Assembly: GCF_000340215.1 (NCBI RefSeq)
Contig: NW_006921534.1
Location: 4,711,041-4,775,040 of the forward strand
DNA length: 64,000 nt
Source: Pseudocercospora fijiensis CIRAD86
Taxonomy: Eukaryota; Ascomycota; Dothideomycetes; Mycosphaerellales; Mycosphaerellaceae
Direction of reading: 5' to 3'
Position 1 is the stretch's first letter. Each line of letters opens with the position of its first letter. Position numbers and translations under genes: made by a program. Positions 13,166 through 25,680 of this stretch are shown here, one piece after another. A model generated the notes under the pieces. The model did no database searches. It worked only from the letters and a program-made list of their open reading frames with translations, and was not told the origin of the DNA.

Positions 13166-13361
13166 TATAAGAAGGGTATATTAGTAGGTAGATAGGGTAG
13201 TAGTAGGTATAAGTAGTATTCGATAAGGAGCTAGGAGAAGAGGGAGGAAGGTAGGAGAGTTAGCCTAACGCTAAGCGCCAAGCCCTGCCTAAGGCATCAA
13301 GACCCTAGCTTTACTCGGCCTAGTTATATGCTAATTATATGTAGCCCCTTTAGCCCTAACA
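13166..13361 (-). repeat. 5' LTR of gypsy element
   Basis: 196 bp partner of 6282-6477. It keeps the terminal CA on + (13360-13361), that is TG at the element's 5' end, and is followed by GAAGC (13362-13366). All nine differences between the LTRs are transitions, and eight are in CpA or TpG context. Confidence 0.92.
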
Positions 13362-13366
13362 GAAGC

Positions 13367-16300
13367 TTAGAGGTCTTATTTAGAGGTAGTAGAGGGAGGC
13401 GGATCTGTCGACGCGGACAAAGAGGGCACCGCTACGGGTAAGACTTAATAGTCTTGTTTAGAAAGTCTTAATTAGAAGTAGTCGAAAGTAGTAGAAGGTA
13501 GTAATCGCTATATATATATAGAAGAAGGAGAAGGAGAAGAAGTCGAAGAAGCGTCCTTTTAAATATAGCTACTACGCGTACGGATAGCGTATAAAGTAAA
13601 GTTCGGAATAAACGCGTTATATACGTTATACGTATAATAGTAGAATAAGGCATATACGGCGGAAGTTAGGCTATACGTAGCGGAAATAAAGCTATATATA
13701 ACTAGAAATAAGACGACTAAAGAAGGCGCGATCTAAGTCTTCTATACTAGAGCAAATAAAGGTCTACTCTAAAACTAGAGCTAGAGCTAGATCTAATACC
13801 CTAAAATACTGTCTTGCCCGTTACGGGACCTTCGCATTCTATAGCGGGCGACTAGACGGCGACGTAGTATATTAGTATACCCTACTAAAATAGGACTATT
13901 TATAGATTAGTATCTTTAGCTCGGAAGGCTCCTTACGACGACGTTTTTTCGATAGTGTTCCTATATTAGAAGCAGATTCAGATATATTAGGTCGCCTACG
14001 CTTCGATCTAGCGGCCCTCGTAGGTAATAGCTCTTCCGTAGCGGAGAGGGCTAGGTCCGCATCTAGTAGGAACTCTAATATATACCTAGAGTCGAAGCTC
14101 GCTACTTCTAGTCGCTACTACCCCGTTAGGCCCGATACTAGATATATAGTAGTATCCTATATACTCGAAGGACTCCCTTATAAAGATCGATATCTATTAA
14201 TTACTACAAATCTAGTAGGTACGCTACTATCTCCGCCGTAGGATTAATTAGAGCCGCTACTAGCCTGTTCTCTAACCTCGAGTACACTCTTTATTAGCGC
14301 TATTTTCCGTAAATCAGTTATACTACCGGTTTCCGGTGCTCTCCTCTACTAAATTCGGCGTCCTTAACTAGCGATAGCTAACGCCGCTACATTTATATTA
14401 TTCTCTTACGTAGACCGTAGATACGCTCGGCGCTAGTCGTCTAGCATCTCTATAAGTAACGTATCTTCGGCTTCCTTCGCGGCGCTCGCTACCTTAGCCG
14501 TAGCGGCCTTCGCTACCTACGCCGCCTTATACTCTATCTATTTTAAGACTATATCTTCTTTAATATATCGTATAAACTAGACGAGGAGATCGAGAAGAGT
14601 AATGGTTTCGATACCGCTAGATTCGTTACTATCTCCGCCGCTAGAATCGGCTACTCCGCTGCTTTCGAAAGTAATCGTCTTATCGCGGTACTCTTATATG
14701 TTAAGTATATACCTAATCCGATATTTTATCCTTCTCCTAACTGCTAGCTAATCTAACTTACTTCTAAGTATATCGCTATCGAAGGCATCCTAGTCTATAC
14801 TCGAATAATCCTAGTAGATCCGACAAAGGCTATATATAAGCTGCTTATCTATTAGTATATTCTATAGCATTCTGAATCTGTATTCCCCTACTACGCGATT
14901 CTCGAGAACTGTAATATACTACTCCGTTAACCGCGCAAATACGAAACTAGGCCTCGAATTAGGTACTAGTCGGGGAAGGCTATTCTACCTATCCGGCGGT
15001 ATAGGCAGTTTACTCCGTATATTATAGTTACACCGATTGCAGTAGACTTCGCTTAATACGGATACCTTCGGGTCTAAGCACTTATCCTCGCTAAGCTTAT
15101 CGTCCTATACTTTGCAAATATACGGCGCATTCTATATATTAAGCAGATCCCCCGGGACTGCTATACGGCGGCTCGCTTTAGCATTTAACTAGTAGGCACC
15201 GCGTATACGAGGCGCGCGTAAAGCTATAGGCGTAGCGGAATTGCCGTCCTTAGTATCGGTATTCTTATCTTCTCGATTACTATTAAGCGAGATATCGACG
15301 TTAAGTATTAAGTATAATCCTTCCCGCTACGTCTAGAACTTGCCCTTACGGGCGACGCGAGGTCCGCTATAGACCTTACTACCCTCTACCGGCTAATCCC
15401 TAAGCCGTTTTTTTATATTCCTTATCTACGCTAGCTAGAATATAAATACCTCGCTACGAAGATTACTCGGAACTATATTCCGACTAGTACGCCCGAGACG
15501 CTAGCGAAGATTTAGATAGTTATACTCTAATATAAGACCCTACTAGATAACGATTTGCACTATGCGGATGTTAATACCTACGCTAAGGGCGGTAGTAGCA
15601 ATTATAATACAGATAGTGCTATCCGCTACGCTAAACTTACGAAACCGCAGGTCCTAATCGTATATAGGCATAGCGGATATATAGAATTAGATAATTCTAA
15701 GAACGTTTAGTATAGGATTAGACCTATTTCCCTAATAATACTAGTTTTCTCGACATAGGTCCTTAGTCCGAAGTACTAGCTAGGCTCGAACGCGATTTAT
15801 AAGCGCGATTACGTCTAGGCGACTATCGATAAAGATAATAGTCTTTAGTATCTCCGCTAGCGTAGCCCGTTGCTCCGCTACGGACTAGGCTTCGCCCGTA
15901 TTAGCTAGCGTAGTAGTAAACAAATTCGAGCCCGTAGCGGGTAGAGGCGAGCCCGCGGGGCTTACGGCCTTTTCGATTATAAAATACAACTAGCTATAGA
16001 CCGACTTCGTATTTTTATCTAACTCTTTAAAGATATACGTATAGTTAACGCAATCGATGCTAGTCCGTAGTACTATAGAATAATATAGCTCGTACCCGAC
16101 CGGTCTAAACCCGCTATAATTCAATATATAGGCTTAGGTTATAGTATCTAGGGTTCTAGTATAGCTAAACTATATACAGTCCTAGCGGAGAAGCTACCTA
16201 AGCTACGCGACTATAAGGAATTCCTCGCGGAAGCTAGCCTATTTCGAGAGGAGATAAATTTTATCGAATACGACTAGCCCGATATGTAAGGAAAGATTCG

Positions 16301-17350
16301 GATCCTTTAGGGTATCTTTAAAGTCGTCGGATACGGCCTGCTCCGGGCCTAGAATAATATAATCGTACTAGCCCGCCCTAATTTTAGTAAACAAATCTAG
16401 ATCCCGCCGCTTAGCCTTACTCGTAACTAGTACGGGATTAACGTATTCCTCTACGATCTTCTTTAAGTCCGCTTCTTACTCCGCCCCGAGCCGAGTAAGA
16501 GGCACTAACTAGATAGCAGTCTATCTAGTAAGTATAGTAAAAGCCTAGAAGATTAGGCTCTTACCTAAACTAGTCTTTACGACAAATAGGATATCCTATC
16601 GCTAGTAAATCAAGGCCCGTAGTATAGTAACCTAGATCCGATACGGCTTTTTCTTAGGCCGCTATTTAGATAGTTTATATAATCGATTTAATATCTATCT
16701 TATTCTAGCTTCGATAATATCGAATTAGAGGTCGACTAAATCGGTATAGTCGACGGTATAAACTATCGCGCGAATAGATTTAAGAGTATAGTTATAGATT
16801 CGATTAACTATAAATCGAATAATCTCCCGTAGATCGGTATATACGACTCTCGTAGAAAGCTCTATAGGAATGCTCTATAGCGTAGCGGACTTCTAGAGCT
16901 TACCTAGCTAGAAACTATTCTAGATTCTCCGAGCTAATTTTCCCGATTTAGCTCTTATAAATTGCCCTCTAGTCGCGGCCCTTCTCTAACCCGCAACGCG
17001 TAGAGCCTACCCTACTCGCGGCGTTAAAACCGGCTCGAGTATTACGGTATTCTAAACGCATCTCTTACTAACTCGGAGCTACGATACCTAGCCGATAATA
17101 TTAGGCGGGAGGACTACGAGCGCTAGACGGGATAGTATCGGGGGTAGATAAGAGTTATAGGAGCTTCTTCGTAGTATTATATTTACCTACCGCGGATATT
17201 GTTTCGATTGTTATAGAGTTAGTTTATCGATCTACGGTCGTAGTAGGGTAGACGCGTCTAGCTTTAATATAGCAAGCGATATTCGATTTTCGCGTATATA
17301 TAGATTTTCCCTAGTAAGTAGTAGACCTAAGTTCTTTAGATTTTTAGGGT
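13367..17350 (-). pseudogene. RIP-erased RecQ-type helicase gene, 5' part
   Basis: Read on the minus strand with RIP stops ignored, helicase motifs appear in RecQ order. Motif I (D-I-L-F-V-x-K-T-S-L-G-K-S) is near 16600-16557. Motif II at 16265-16254 reads D-K-I-Y where fungal relatives have D-E-I-H. An A-T-T-A-L-S-V-G-I-N-I block follows, then motif VI (Q-R-L-G-R-T-S-R type) at about 15516-15480. Downstream are a Cys-containing segment and long low-complexity stretches to the gypsy insertion. The proteins it resembles most are the large fungal RecQ-like helicases, including telomere-linked ones, but nothing else here indicates a telomere. Stops and motif changes make it dead. The 5' end is not determined. 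Confidence 0.65.
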
Positions 17351-17594
17351 AGATAGTTTTCGTAACTATATAGGGCTTTACTATAGCGGATTTTGCGATT
17401 TCCGATATATAATAGTATTATAGCTAATAGCATCTACCTACTACTACGATTATCTATATACGCGTACTAAAACCCGATAGAAACGGATTAGACTAGTAAC
17501 AAAGGATATTATATAGTCTATACGGGAGTTTATTTAATTAGTATAGAGGTTAGAAAGTTTACTTGCGGGTTTAGAAAAGTCTGCTACGGAACAC

Positions 17595-19519
<1,925 letters not shown>

Positions 19520-19894
19520 AGATGTCTCGCCGCAAAAGCGTTACTTGATCGCAGCATTGTATTTACTATGAAGCTTTATATACCCATTTTCATCGAACTG
19601 GACGAGATGTCTGCAACTCAACTCAAGCCATTGAAAAGGATATGATTACCACAACGGAATCTGAAATTGCTACATGGCGGGACAGATCCTATACCGCGCG
19701 GCAAGGAGGGAGACGGTACTGGGAAATATTCCAGGTTGTGAGTGTCGTGCAAGCACGCGAATTGGGGCATCTGCCTGGGAAGGTGCCTGTCGTGCCGCAG
19801 CTGCCTTTCGCAGTCTCACTACCGCAAAACTCGAATTGATCGCCTTTGGCAATAACTTTCCATCCAGTCTCTCTTTGCATTCTGTGCACATCAA
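19520..19894. other. intergenic
   Basis: HEM2 3' end and leader of the next gene. Several small frames overlap here but none has family similarity. Confidence 0.6.
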
Positions 19895-21052
19895 ATGGCG
19901 GCCGGAGAACTCAGACGCTCCACGCGGGCACGCATGCAAGTCAAGTTCTACAAGCACGAACAGGCTGAGCAGGCTGCCGACTCTGCACCACGCAAAAGAA
20001 AGCAACTGAACACCTTGCGCATCGACGACAGTGAAGATGAAGACGAAGCAGATGTTGTCGTACACTCTGCAGACTCGAGCGATGAACGCCCTACCAAAGA
20101 GCAGAGGAAGCAGTCTTCGAAGAAGTCTAGCAAGAAGTCCACCGCCAAAGCGACTTGGCATGCAGAAGTTGCTGAAAAGCGTATTGCAGCACGCCTAAAC
20201 GACATTGACAAGTTGCAGCAAGGCGAGAAGGAGCATCGCCTCTTAGAGTAAGCGAGCTTTGAAGTCGGCCATGGCTCTCGAAACTGATTGTCGTGCAGCT
20301 ACGTCGAAGACGAAGACGACCTCACAGAAAAATACTTGAGCGCTCTCAAAAAGGTCGACAAGGAGAAAATGTTCGTACTTGACCGAGTGCGCGAAGTCCA
20401 CAATGACTGCTACACCAACATCGAAGATTGTCCTTGTGAGACACTAAGCGTCGCTGGTTCGAAGGGGAATGTCTACACGGTGACAATTTCTCATCTCATG
20501 ACCTGCAACTGCCCGGTACGCTCCTCACTTGCAATCTCAGCTTCTTCGGAGTCTAGTCACTGACATTGTTTTCAGGTATCCATCTGGCAAAAGAAAGGCG
20601 AAGAATCAGTCTGCAAGCACATCATCTACGTCCTGCACAAAATCCTAAAGGCACCCGAGCATCTCAAATACCAGCAAGCTCTCTTGACTCGAGAGCTGAA
20701 GGAGCTCTTCGCCCACGCTCCGCGCCTTCCATCTGAGATTGCGGAAGAGACCGTGAAAGATGGCAACCGCAAAGAAGCTACCGGAGAATGTCCCATCTGT
20801 TTTGAAGGCTTTGAAGAAAGCGACGATCTGACGTGGTGCCGAGCAGCTTGTGGCAATAATCTTCACGTTGCTTGCTTCCAGCAGTGGGAGAGAGCCAAGA
20901 ATCCCGTTACTTGTCCGTACTGCAGAGCACAATGGCAGGCCGAGAACACTATCCAGGCAAAGCAGAAAACAACCATCACGAAGGTGAACATGTCGACGGC
21001 GGCTACTAGCGTTGGAGGGTACGCCAATGTCAAGGATCAGCTGGACTACTGA
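19895..21052 (+). CDS. SWIM and RING zinc-finger protein, putative E3 ubiquitin ligase
   Basis: Three exons: 19895-20247, 20299-20515, 20576-21052, with introns of 51 and 60 bp. Both introns keep frame and have GT-AG ends, giving 348 residues. The N-terminal third is charged, with S/K-rich and E/D-rich runs. A SWIM finger (C-N-C-P...V-C-K-H) spans the second intron at about residues 187-205. A RING follows at 262-306 (E-C-P-I-C, then C, H, C, and T-C-P-Y-C). SWIM plus RING is the arrangement of ZSWIM2/MEX-type E3 ligases, so ubiquitin transfer is inferred; the substrate is unknown. The start ATG lies in a good context (AAATGGCGG). Confidence 0.85.
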
Positions 21053-21259
21053 GGAAGAAAGAATTGAGCCTATACGGCTTAGTCACAGGCTACGCACTCG
21101 TCGCTCAGAAGGACATGTTAGGAATGAAAATGCCGGAAAGCTAGACGAAACGAATATTTTCAAGACGATAAATCTCAACACAAGTCACATCAACGCCCTT
21201 ATGTAACCAGAGAATGGGTATATTGCGCAAAATGATTTCTCCTCCTCGTGAAATTATCG

Positions 21260-22648
21260 CTAATAGTCAGCCTGATGAAGATCCTTCGTCTCCACACGCC
21301 CAATGCCCTGATATTGGTCGTGCCGAATTATTCCCGCCTGAACAGGTTTGTTCACGAGCGGAACAATGGGTTGAAATGACGGCTCAACGGGCGAGTCGAT
21401 TGCCAGATATTTAGAGTCAGGTGGAGGCTCTGATGTGTGGGTTGTCATCTGCTCCAGCCTATTTCTGAGATCTTCGTCCAATTCTCCGTGAATGTCAAGT
21501 TCGGCTCCAACGGACTTGGAACGAATTCTCGTCATGGCAGGACCGACGTCAGACATGGCTCGCGGCGGATCAATGTCTTCGGCTGATAACGAAGGTCCTG
21601 AGACTGAGCGGCTGTGTACAGGTGTCTTGGATGATTTTCCAAAGGATTTGAAGAGCTTGAGTAGACCGGGTCGCTTTTTATTGTGGTGTTGCTGTCCGTT
21701 GGTGGCCTTGGGCGTGGCACCGTCTGGGTTGATGAAGTCTTGCTGCTGTTTGCTCAATCCCGTGTAAGTCATGGCATTTTCACGCGCTTCACGACTGATA
21801 TTGTCCAGAGCTTGTTGCGTTGCAACAAGATATTCAGGGTAGTCTGCTTGGCAGATTTCCTGGAGAAGCCGGAGCTTCGAGATGTCCATGGCAGATCTCT
21901 GCCGGTCTGGAATGATGTGCCAACCAAATATCCTGATATCCATGCGCATCGCACGATCTATCTGCTCCTTTACGTTCAATAGCTCGATCAAGTAATCAAC
22001 TTTCTCTTGCGTGAGCTGAATGAAGACGCCGAACTTGGTCACGTCGGCGATTTGCCAGGACGTGTGGATGAGAGAATTGTTCCTCCGTGTATTGATACGA
22101 GCATAGCTCTCTGCGACTTCTCGTAGCAGCTCATATTTCTCTCTGAAAGCCTCCAATCTGGTCGAATCCATCGCTGGCTCTGGCAAGCCACCTCCGAGCC
22201 GTTTCGGTGGCTTCAGTCCGAATTTTGCCATCATCTCCTCCCGCGAGTGTGCAGATGAGCGATCGACTATCGCGCTGAGGGTCTGCTCGATGGTCGTCCT
22301 GATCTCTGGATCGTCAAGTCTAGGGTCGCGCGTGTCGAAGAAGGTAGGCTCCTTGAGGTCTGGATATGCTGCGCTTGGGTGTCTTGGGACTGCGCGATTT
22401 GTTACAGCAGCAGGTGGCGAGGAGACGCCAACTACAGCACCCCATATCAGTAGTCTTGCCTGCTGGAGACCCAGACGGGTCAAGAGCAGCTGCTCGTCCT
22501 TGTCCCATTTGTGTGAAGGATGGATGAGCCCGAATGCTTCGACGCAGGTGCTGAAGAGACTGGCTAGAGCAATTGCTCCGGTAAGGAGTGCTTCATGAGC
22601 AGGATTGATGCCTTCGTTGTGCTCGGCACTGGTCTTGTCTTGCGCCAT
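21260..22648 (-). CDS. HeLo-domain protein (prion-inhibition and propagation family)
   Basis: Intronless, 462 residues. Residues about 22-260 look like a HeLo domain: G-A-I-A-L-A-S-L-F near the start, a W-D-K-D-E-Q-L-L-L-x-R-L block, and later F-G-W-H-I-I followed by D-I-S-K-L-R-L. In HET-S and related proteins this helical domain is the membrane-damaging effector in incompatibility. The C-terminal part is a disordered S/P-rich tail with basic and acidic stretches. There is no obvious prion-forming repeat and no partner NLR gene beside it, so a cell-death role here is inference only. The convergent neighbour ends 207 bp away. Confidence 0.8.
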   Translation of the reverse strand: MAQDKTSAEHNEGINPAHEALLTGAIALASLFSTCVEAFGLIHPSHKWDKDEQLLLTRLGLQQARLLIWGAVVGVSSPPAAVTNRAVPRHPSAAYPDLKEPTFFDTRDPRLDDPEIRTTIEQTLSAIVDRSSAHSREEMMAKFGLKPPKRLGGGLPEPAMDSTRLEAFREKYELLREVAESYARINTRRNNSLIHTSWQIADVTKFGVFIQLTQEKVDYLIELLNVKEQIDRAMRMDIRIFGWHIIPDRQRSAMDISKLRLLQEICQADYPEYLVATQQALDNISREARENAMTYTGLSKQQQDFINPDGATPKATNGQQHHNKKRPGLLKLFKSFGKSSKTPVHSRSVSGPSLSAEDIDPPRAMSDVGPAMTRIRSKSVGAELDIHGELDEDLRNRLEQMTTHTSEPPPDSKYLAIDSPVEPSFQPIVPLVNKPVQAGIIRHDQYQGIGRVETKDLHQADY

Positions 22649-23544
22649 GGCTGCTGTATAGTTATGGCAAGGTTAAGACTGCAGTGTGAGAGTGGAAGTG
22701 AAGTGTAAGTGCAGATGCGAAGGTGACACACGAGTAGAGGAGCACAATACGACCGAGAGCATCACCGCTGACCACTACGCCCTTCGCAATAGCTGTGCGA
22801 ATATCAGTAGTGGGCGGGTAGAGGTATTGGTACAGGTGAGGGTGAGGGGCCATGCCATGCCGCATGACTCTCTGTGGCGTTCTAGGCCTGACGTTGCTGG
22901 GGCATTCGAACTATTGAAGAATTCTTCCTGGTCTGGTGTGGCATTGTACAGGGGACGGGCATTGTGGTCAGACTGGTCGTTCCCAGCGTGAAAGAAGCAG
23001 CAACTGTACACTTGTTGGGTAGGAACAAAGAACGAAGTTCGTCAACCGCTTCGTGCCAAGTTCAGCCACCCAACGCTATTCTACGCTACGATCCCTGAAA
23101 AAAAGAAGCCTTCTAGAGCATCGGCGTCATTACCTAGGTAGAATACTGAATTCGGCTTTAGCTTTCTCTCGGGAATTCTTCAATCGCCCTCGCTGACCAC
23201 AAGCACATAAAATGCCGACGAAAATTTTGGTCGTATGTGACTTCAGCGCCTGAGGCACTCGGCTGGTTAGGTGAAGCTCGTTCTCGAGGCCCTCCTCGGA
23301 TCTTGCCGGACCCATATTCATTCACTTCAGCCAATGACTTCATTGAAATTCTGAACCGAGGCTGCCCTTTCTCGCAACGACATCGGCTCATAGCCACAGA
23401 CCTTGGGATGCCTCGTACTCCGAGCACACCGAGGGTAGTCATGCCCGTCATTGTAAGAGTATATCTTTCGCTTCCATCCCGTCCTTCATTCTGAGCAGTT
23501 TGGCCGCTTCATTGTTCCATCACAGTCTTTGCTCCACCATCGCA
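22649..23544. other. intergenic, divergent promoter region
   Basis: Lies between the HeLo gene (-) and acyl-CoA oxidase (+), so it must carry both promoters. An A-rich run precedes 23105. No further gene seen. Confidence 0.6.
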
Positions 23545-25680
23545 ATGTCTCAGACCGCTGCTCCTGTGCCCGATTGGGTCCGCAAACTAAAGCCCTCAGG
23601 TCCCCAGGGCACCGAGCTGCTGGCGAACGAGCGCAAACAATCGAGCGTCAATGTCGAGAAGCTGAGTCAGTTTATGTTTGGAAAGGAGGCTCTCGAGCGG
23701 AAGGAGAAGGTCTTGAAGGTTCTACAAGCTGAGAAGGTCTTCAACAAGGACCAGGACTATTTCGATGGACGCGTCGACAAGTGGGAGAAGGCTCTCGCCA
23801 GAGCGAAGAGAATGAACCAGATCTATACCAAGTATGGTTGGGGAGACCTTGACAAGAGAGTGGCCTACGATTTGATCAGCGAGCCACTGCCTTATGCTTT
23901 GCACGAGGGCATGTACATCGTCACCATCAGAGGCCAGGGAACTCCAGAACAGCACAAAAAGTATCTTGTGCCTGCAGTGGCACACGAGCATATCGGATGC
24001 TACGCTCAGACAGAACTGGGCCACGGATCAAATGTGCGAGGCCTTGAGACGACTGCCACCTGGAACGAGGATGACAAGACTTTCACAATTCACTCGCCTC
24101 ATCTCACTGCTTCAAAATGGTGGATTGGATCCCTTGGACGAACGGCCAACCACGCTTGCGTCATGGCACAGCTCATCATCAAGGGTAGACCGTATGGACC
24201 ACACCCTTTCATCGTGCCCATTCGGGATCTGAAGACACACAAGCTGCTTGAGAACGTTTACGCTGGCGATATTGGCCCCAAGTTCGGCTACAACACCATG
24301 GACAATGGTTTCCTTTTGTTCAACAACGTCAAGGTCCCACATGATGCCATGTTGGCCAAGTTCTCTGCTGTCGACCCGAAGACCAGCAAGTACCTCAAGC
24401 CAGCTTCACCGGCTCTGGTTTACGGTACCCTCACTTGGGTTCGCAGCACCATCGTTCTTCAGTCCGGAAGCACTCTCGCTCGTGGTGTTACCATCGCTAC
24501 GAGATACCTGGCTGTTCGTCGCCAATTCCAGGATCGCGATGCACCTGCAGGACAGAAAGGCGAGAACCAGACACTCAACTACACAATGGTCCAAGCAAGA
24601 TTACTGCCACTTCTGGCTGCCACCTTCGCGCTTCACTTCACTGGCAAGAGCATGATGGAGCTTTACGAAGCAAATCAGAGCAAGATGCAAAGTAGACCGT
24701 CAAATACTGACGACTCGCCATCGAAGCGCAGTGCTGGTCCTGAGGAAGTCAATGCAGGCTCAGATCTCCTCGCCGATCTCCACGGCACGTCATGTGGATT
24801 GAAGTCTTTGTGCTCCACCACTGCCGCCGAAGGCCTTGAGGTCTGCCGCAGAGCCATGGGAGGCCACGGATATAGTGCTTTCTCTGGCGTTGGCAGCTGG
24901 TATGCTGACTACCTGCCAACGGTCACATGGGAGGGTGACAACTACATGTTGACCCAGCAAGTCGCTCGATACCTGCTTAAGTCCGCAAGGACAGTGCTGA
25001 AGGGCAACGACCCTACCAACGACACAACCGAGATCCTGCACTTTTACCTCAAGCGCCAGGATACAGGCGCTGCTTTCGACGTCCTCGGCAAGGACAGTGA
25101 TATTGTCGCTGCCTTTGCATGGCGATCAGCATACTTCACCTTCGAAGCGCTCCGCGCTCGTGACCAGGAAAAGAAGTCTTGGAACTCTCTGCTCGTTGCA
25201 TTCTACAACCTTTCTCGCGCACATTCGCAATACCTTGTGGTGAAGAATTTCTACGAGACTATTCACTCGCACTCCATCAGCAGTGAACTCGATCCAGAGA
25301 CCCTTGGCCTGATGCACAAGCTCTTCCGTCTGTACTCCCTGAACACCCTCGTGTCGGAGTCTAGCGAGTTCTTTACCAGCTCCGCATGCACAGTCGCACA
25401 GATCCGTCTCGCAAGATCGAAGACCGTGATGCAGTTGCTCGAGGAGATACGACCCCACGCTGTCCGCCTTGTTGACTCTTGGGACTTCCCAGATTGGCAG
25501 CTCAACAGTTCTCTTGGAAGATATGACGGGAAGGTATACGAGGACATGTTCTATCGCGCTGCGGAGCTGAACCCATTGAATAAGAAGATTGTGGATCCAT
25601 ACCCGAACAGCCCTGTGCTGTTCAGAGAGGGCGGTAATGGTCCTTACGCTGATATACTTAAGTCAAGCCCCAAGCTTTGA
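23545..25680 (+). CDS. peroxisomal acyl-CoA oxidase
   Basis: First step of peroxisomal fatty-acid beta-oxidation: acyl-CoA to trans-2-enoyl-CoA with O2 reduced to H2O2, FAD-dependent. Intronless, 711 residues from the ATG at 23545 (M-S-Q-T-A-A-P). The family length is about 650-720. Visible family blocks are T-E-L-G-H-G-S-N-V-R-G-L-E-T-T-A (flavin and substrate side), W-W-I-G-S-L-G, Y-x-A-D-Y-L-P and T-W-E-G-D-N-Y-M-L, the last with the catalytic-base Glu. The protein ends in P-K-L, a permitted PTS1 variant, so peroxisomal import is inferred. The frame is open upstream to 23500 but without an earlier ATG. Yeast has one POX1; paralogue class is not resolved here. Confidence 0.95.
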   Translation: MSQTAAPVPDWVRKLKPSGPQGTELLANERKQSSVNVEKLSQFMFGKEALERKEKVLKVLQAEKVFNKDQDYFDGRVDKWEKALARAKRMNQIYTKYGWGDLDKRVAYDLISEPLPYALHEGMYIVTIRGQGTPEQHKKYLVPAVAHEHIGCYAQTELGHGSNVRGLETTATWNEDDKTFTIHSPHLTASKWWIGSLGRTANHACVMAQLIIKGRPYGPHPFIVPIRDLKTHKLLENVYAGDIGPKFGYNTMDNGFLLFNNVKVPHDAMLAKFSAVDPKTSKYLKPASPALVYGTLTWVRSTIVLQSGSTLARGVTIATRYLAVRRQFQDRDAPAGQKGENQTLNYTMVQARLLPLLAATFALHFTGKSMMELYEANQSKMQSRPSNTDDSPSKRSAGPEEVNAGSDLLADLHGTSCGLKSLCSTTAAEGLEVCRRAMGGHGYSAFSGVGSWYADYLPTVTWEGDNYMLTQQVARYLLKSARTVLKGNDPTNDTTEILHFYLKRQDTGAAFDVLGKDSDIVAAFAWRSAYFTFEALRARDQEKKSWNSLLVAFYNLSRAHSQYLVVKNFYETIHSHSISSELDPETLGLMHKLFRLYSLNTLVSESSEFFTSSACTVAQIRLARSKTVMQLLEEIRPHAVRLVDSWDFPDWQLNSSLGRYDGKVYEDMFYRAAELNPLNKKIVDPYPNSPVLFREGGNGPYADILKSSPKL

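Larger units (their letters stand above)
6282..13361 (-). mobile_element. full-length Ty3/gypsy LTR retrotransposon, RIP-damaged
   Basis: A 7080 bp element read on the minus strand: 5' LTR 13361-13166, gag about 12950-11500, pol about 10950-8200, polypurine tract 6491-6482, 3' LTR 6477-6282. It is flanked by a perfect 5 bp target duplication GAAGC (6277-6281 and 13362-13366), so the two LTRs belong to one insertion event. The pol order reverse transcriptase, RNase H, integrase is that of Ty3/gypsy (Metaviridae). Coding is destroyed by stops and by changes such as YxDD to YLDN. More CA and TG remain than in the surrounding host element, which fits a later insertion. I could not assign a primer-binding tRNA. 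Confidence 0.93.
484..17594. mobile_element. RIP-degraded composite repeat island (DUF6589 gene + RecQ helicase gene + nested gypsy)
   Basis: Almost all CpA and TpG dinucleotides have become TpA while CpG is kept; for example 901-960 contains no CA and no TG. That is the fungal RIP signature. Undoing CpA to TpA changes by eye gives continuous protein similarity: a DUF6589-type gene on + (to 3744) and a RecQ-type helicase on - (about 17350 down to about 3780), the latter split by a gypsy element at 6282-13361. Possible ends are an imperfect inverted repeat, 522-542 against 17570-17590 (17 of 21 bases match), and a 10 bp direct repeat TACGGAACAC at 484-493 and 17585-17594. Related strings such as CGCTACGG occur inside the island, so the ends are tentative. 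Composition is normal on both sides. Confidence 0.75.

Noticed and set aside
13362..17594. Starship captain (DUF3435 tyrosine recombinase) as part of a giant element
   Set aside because: No tyrosine-recombinase pattern could be found; the readable motifs are those of a RecQ-type helicase.
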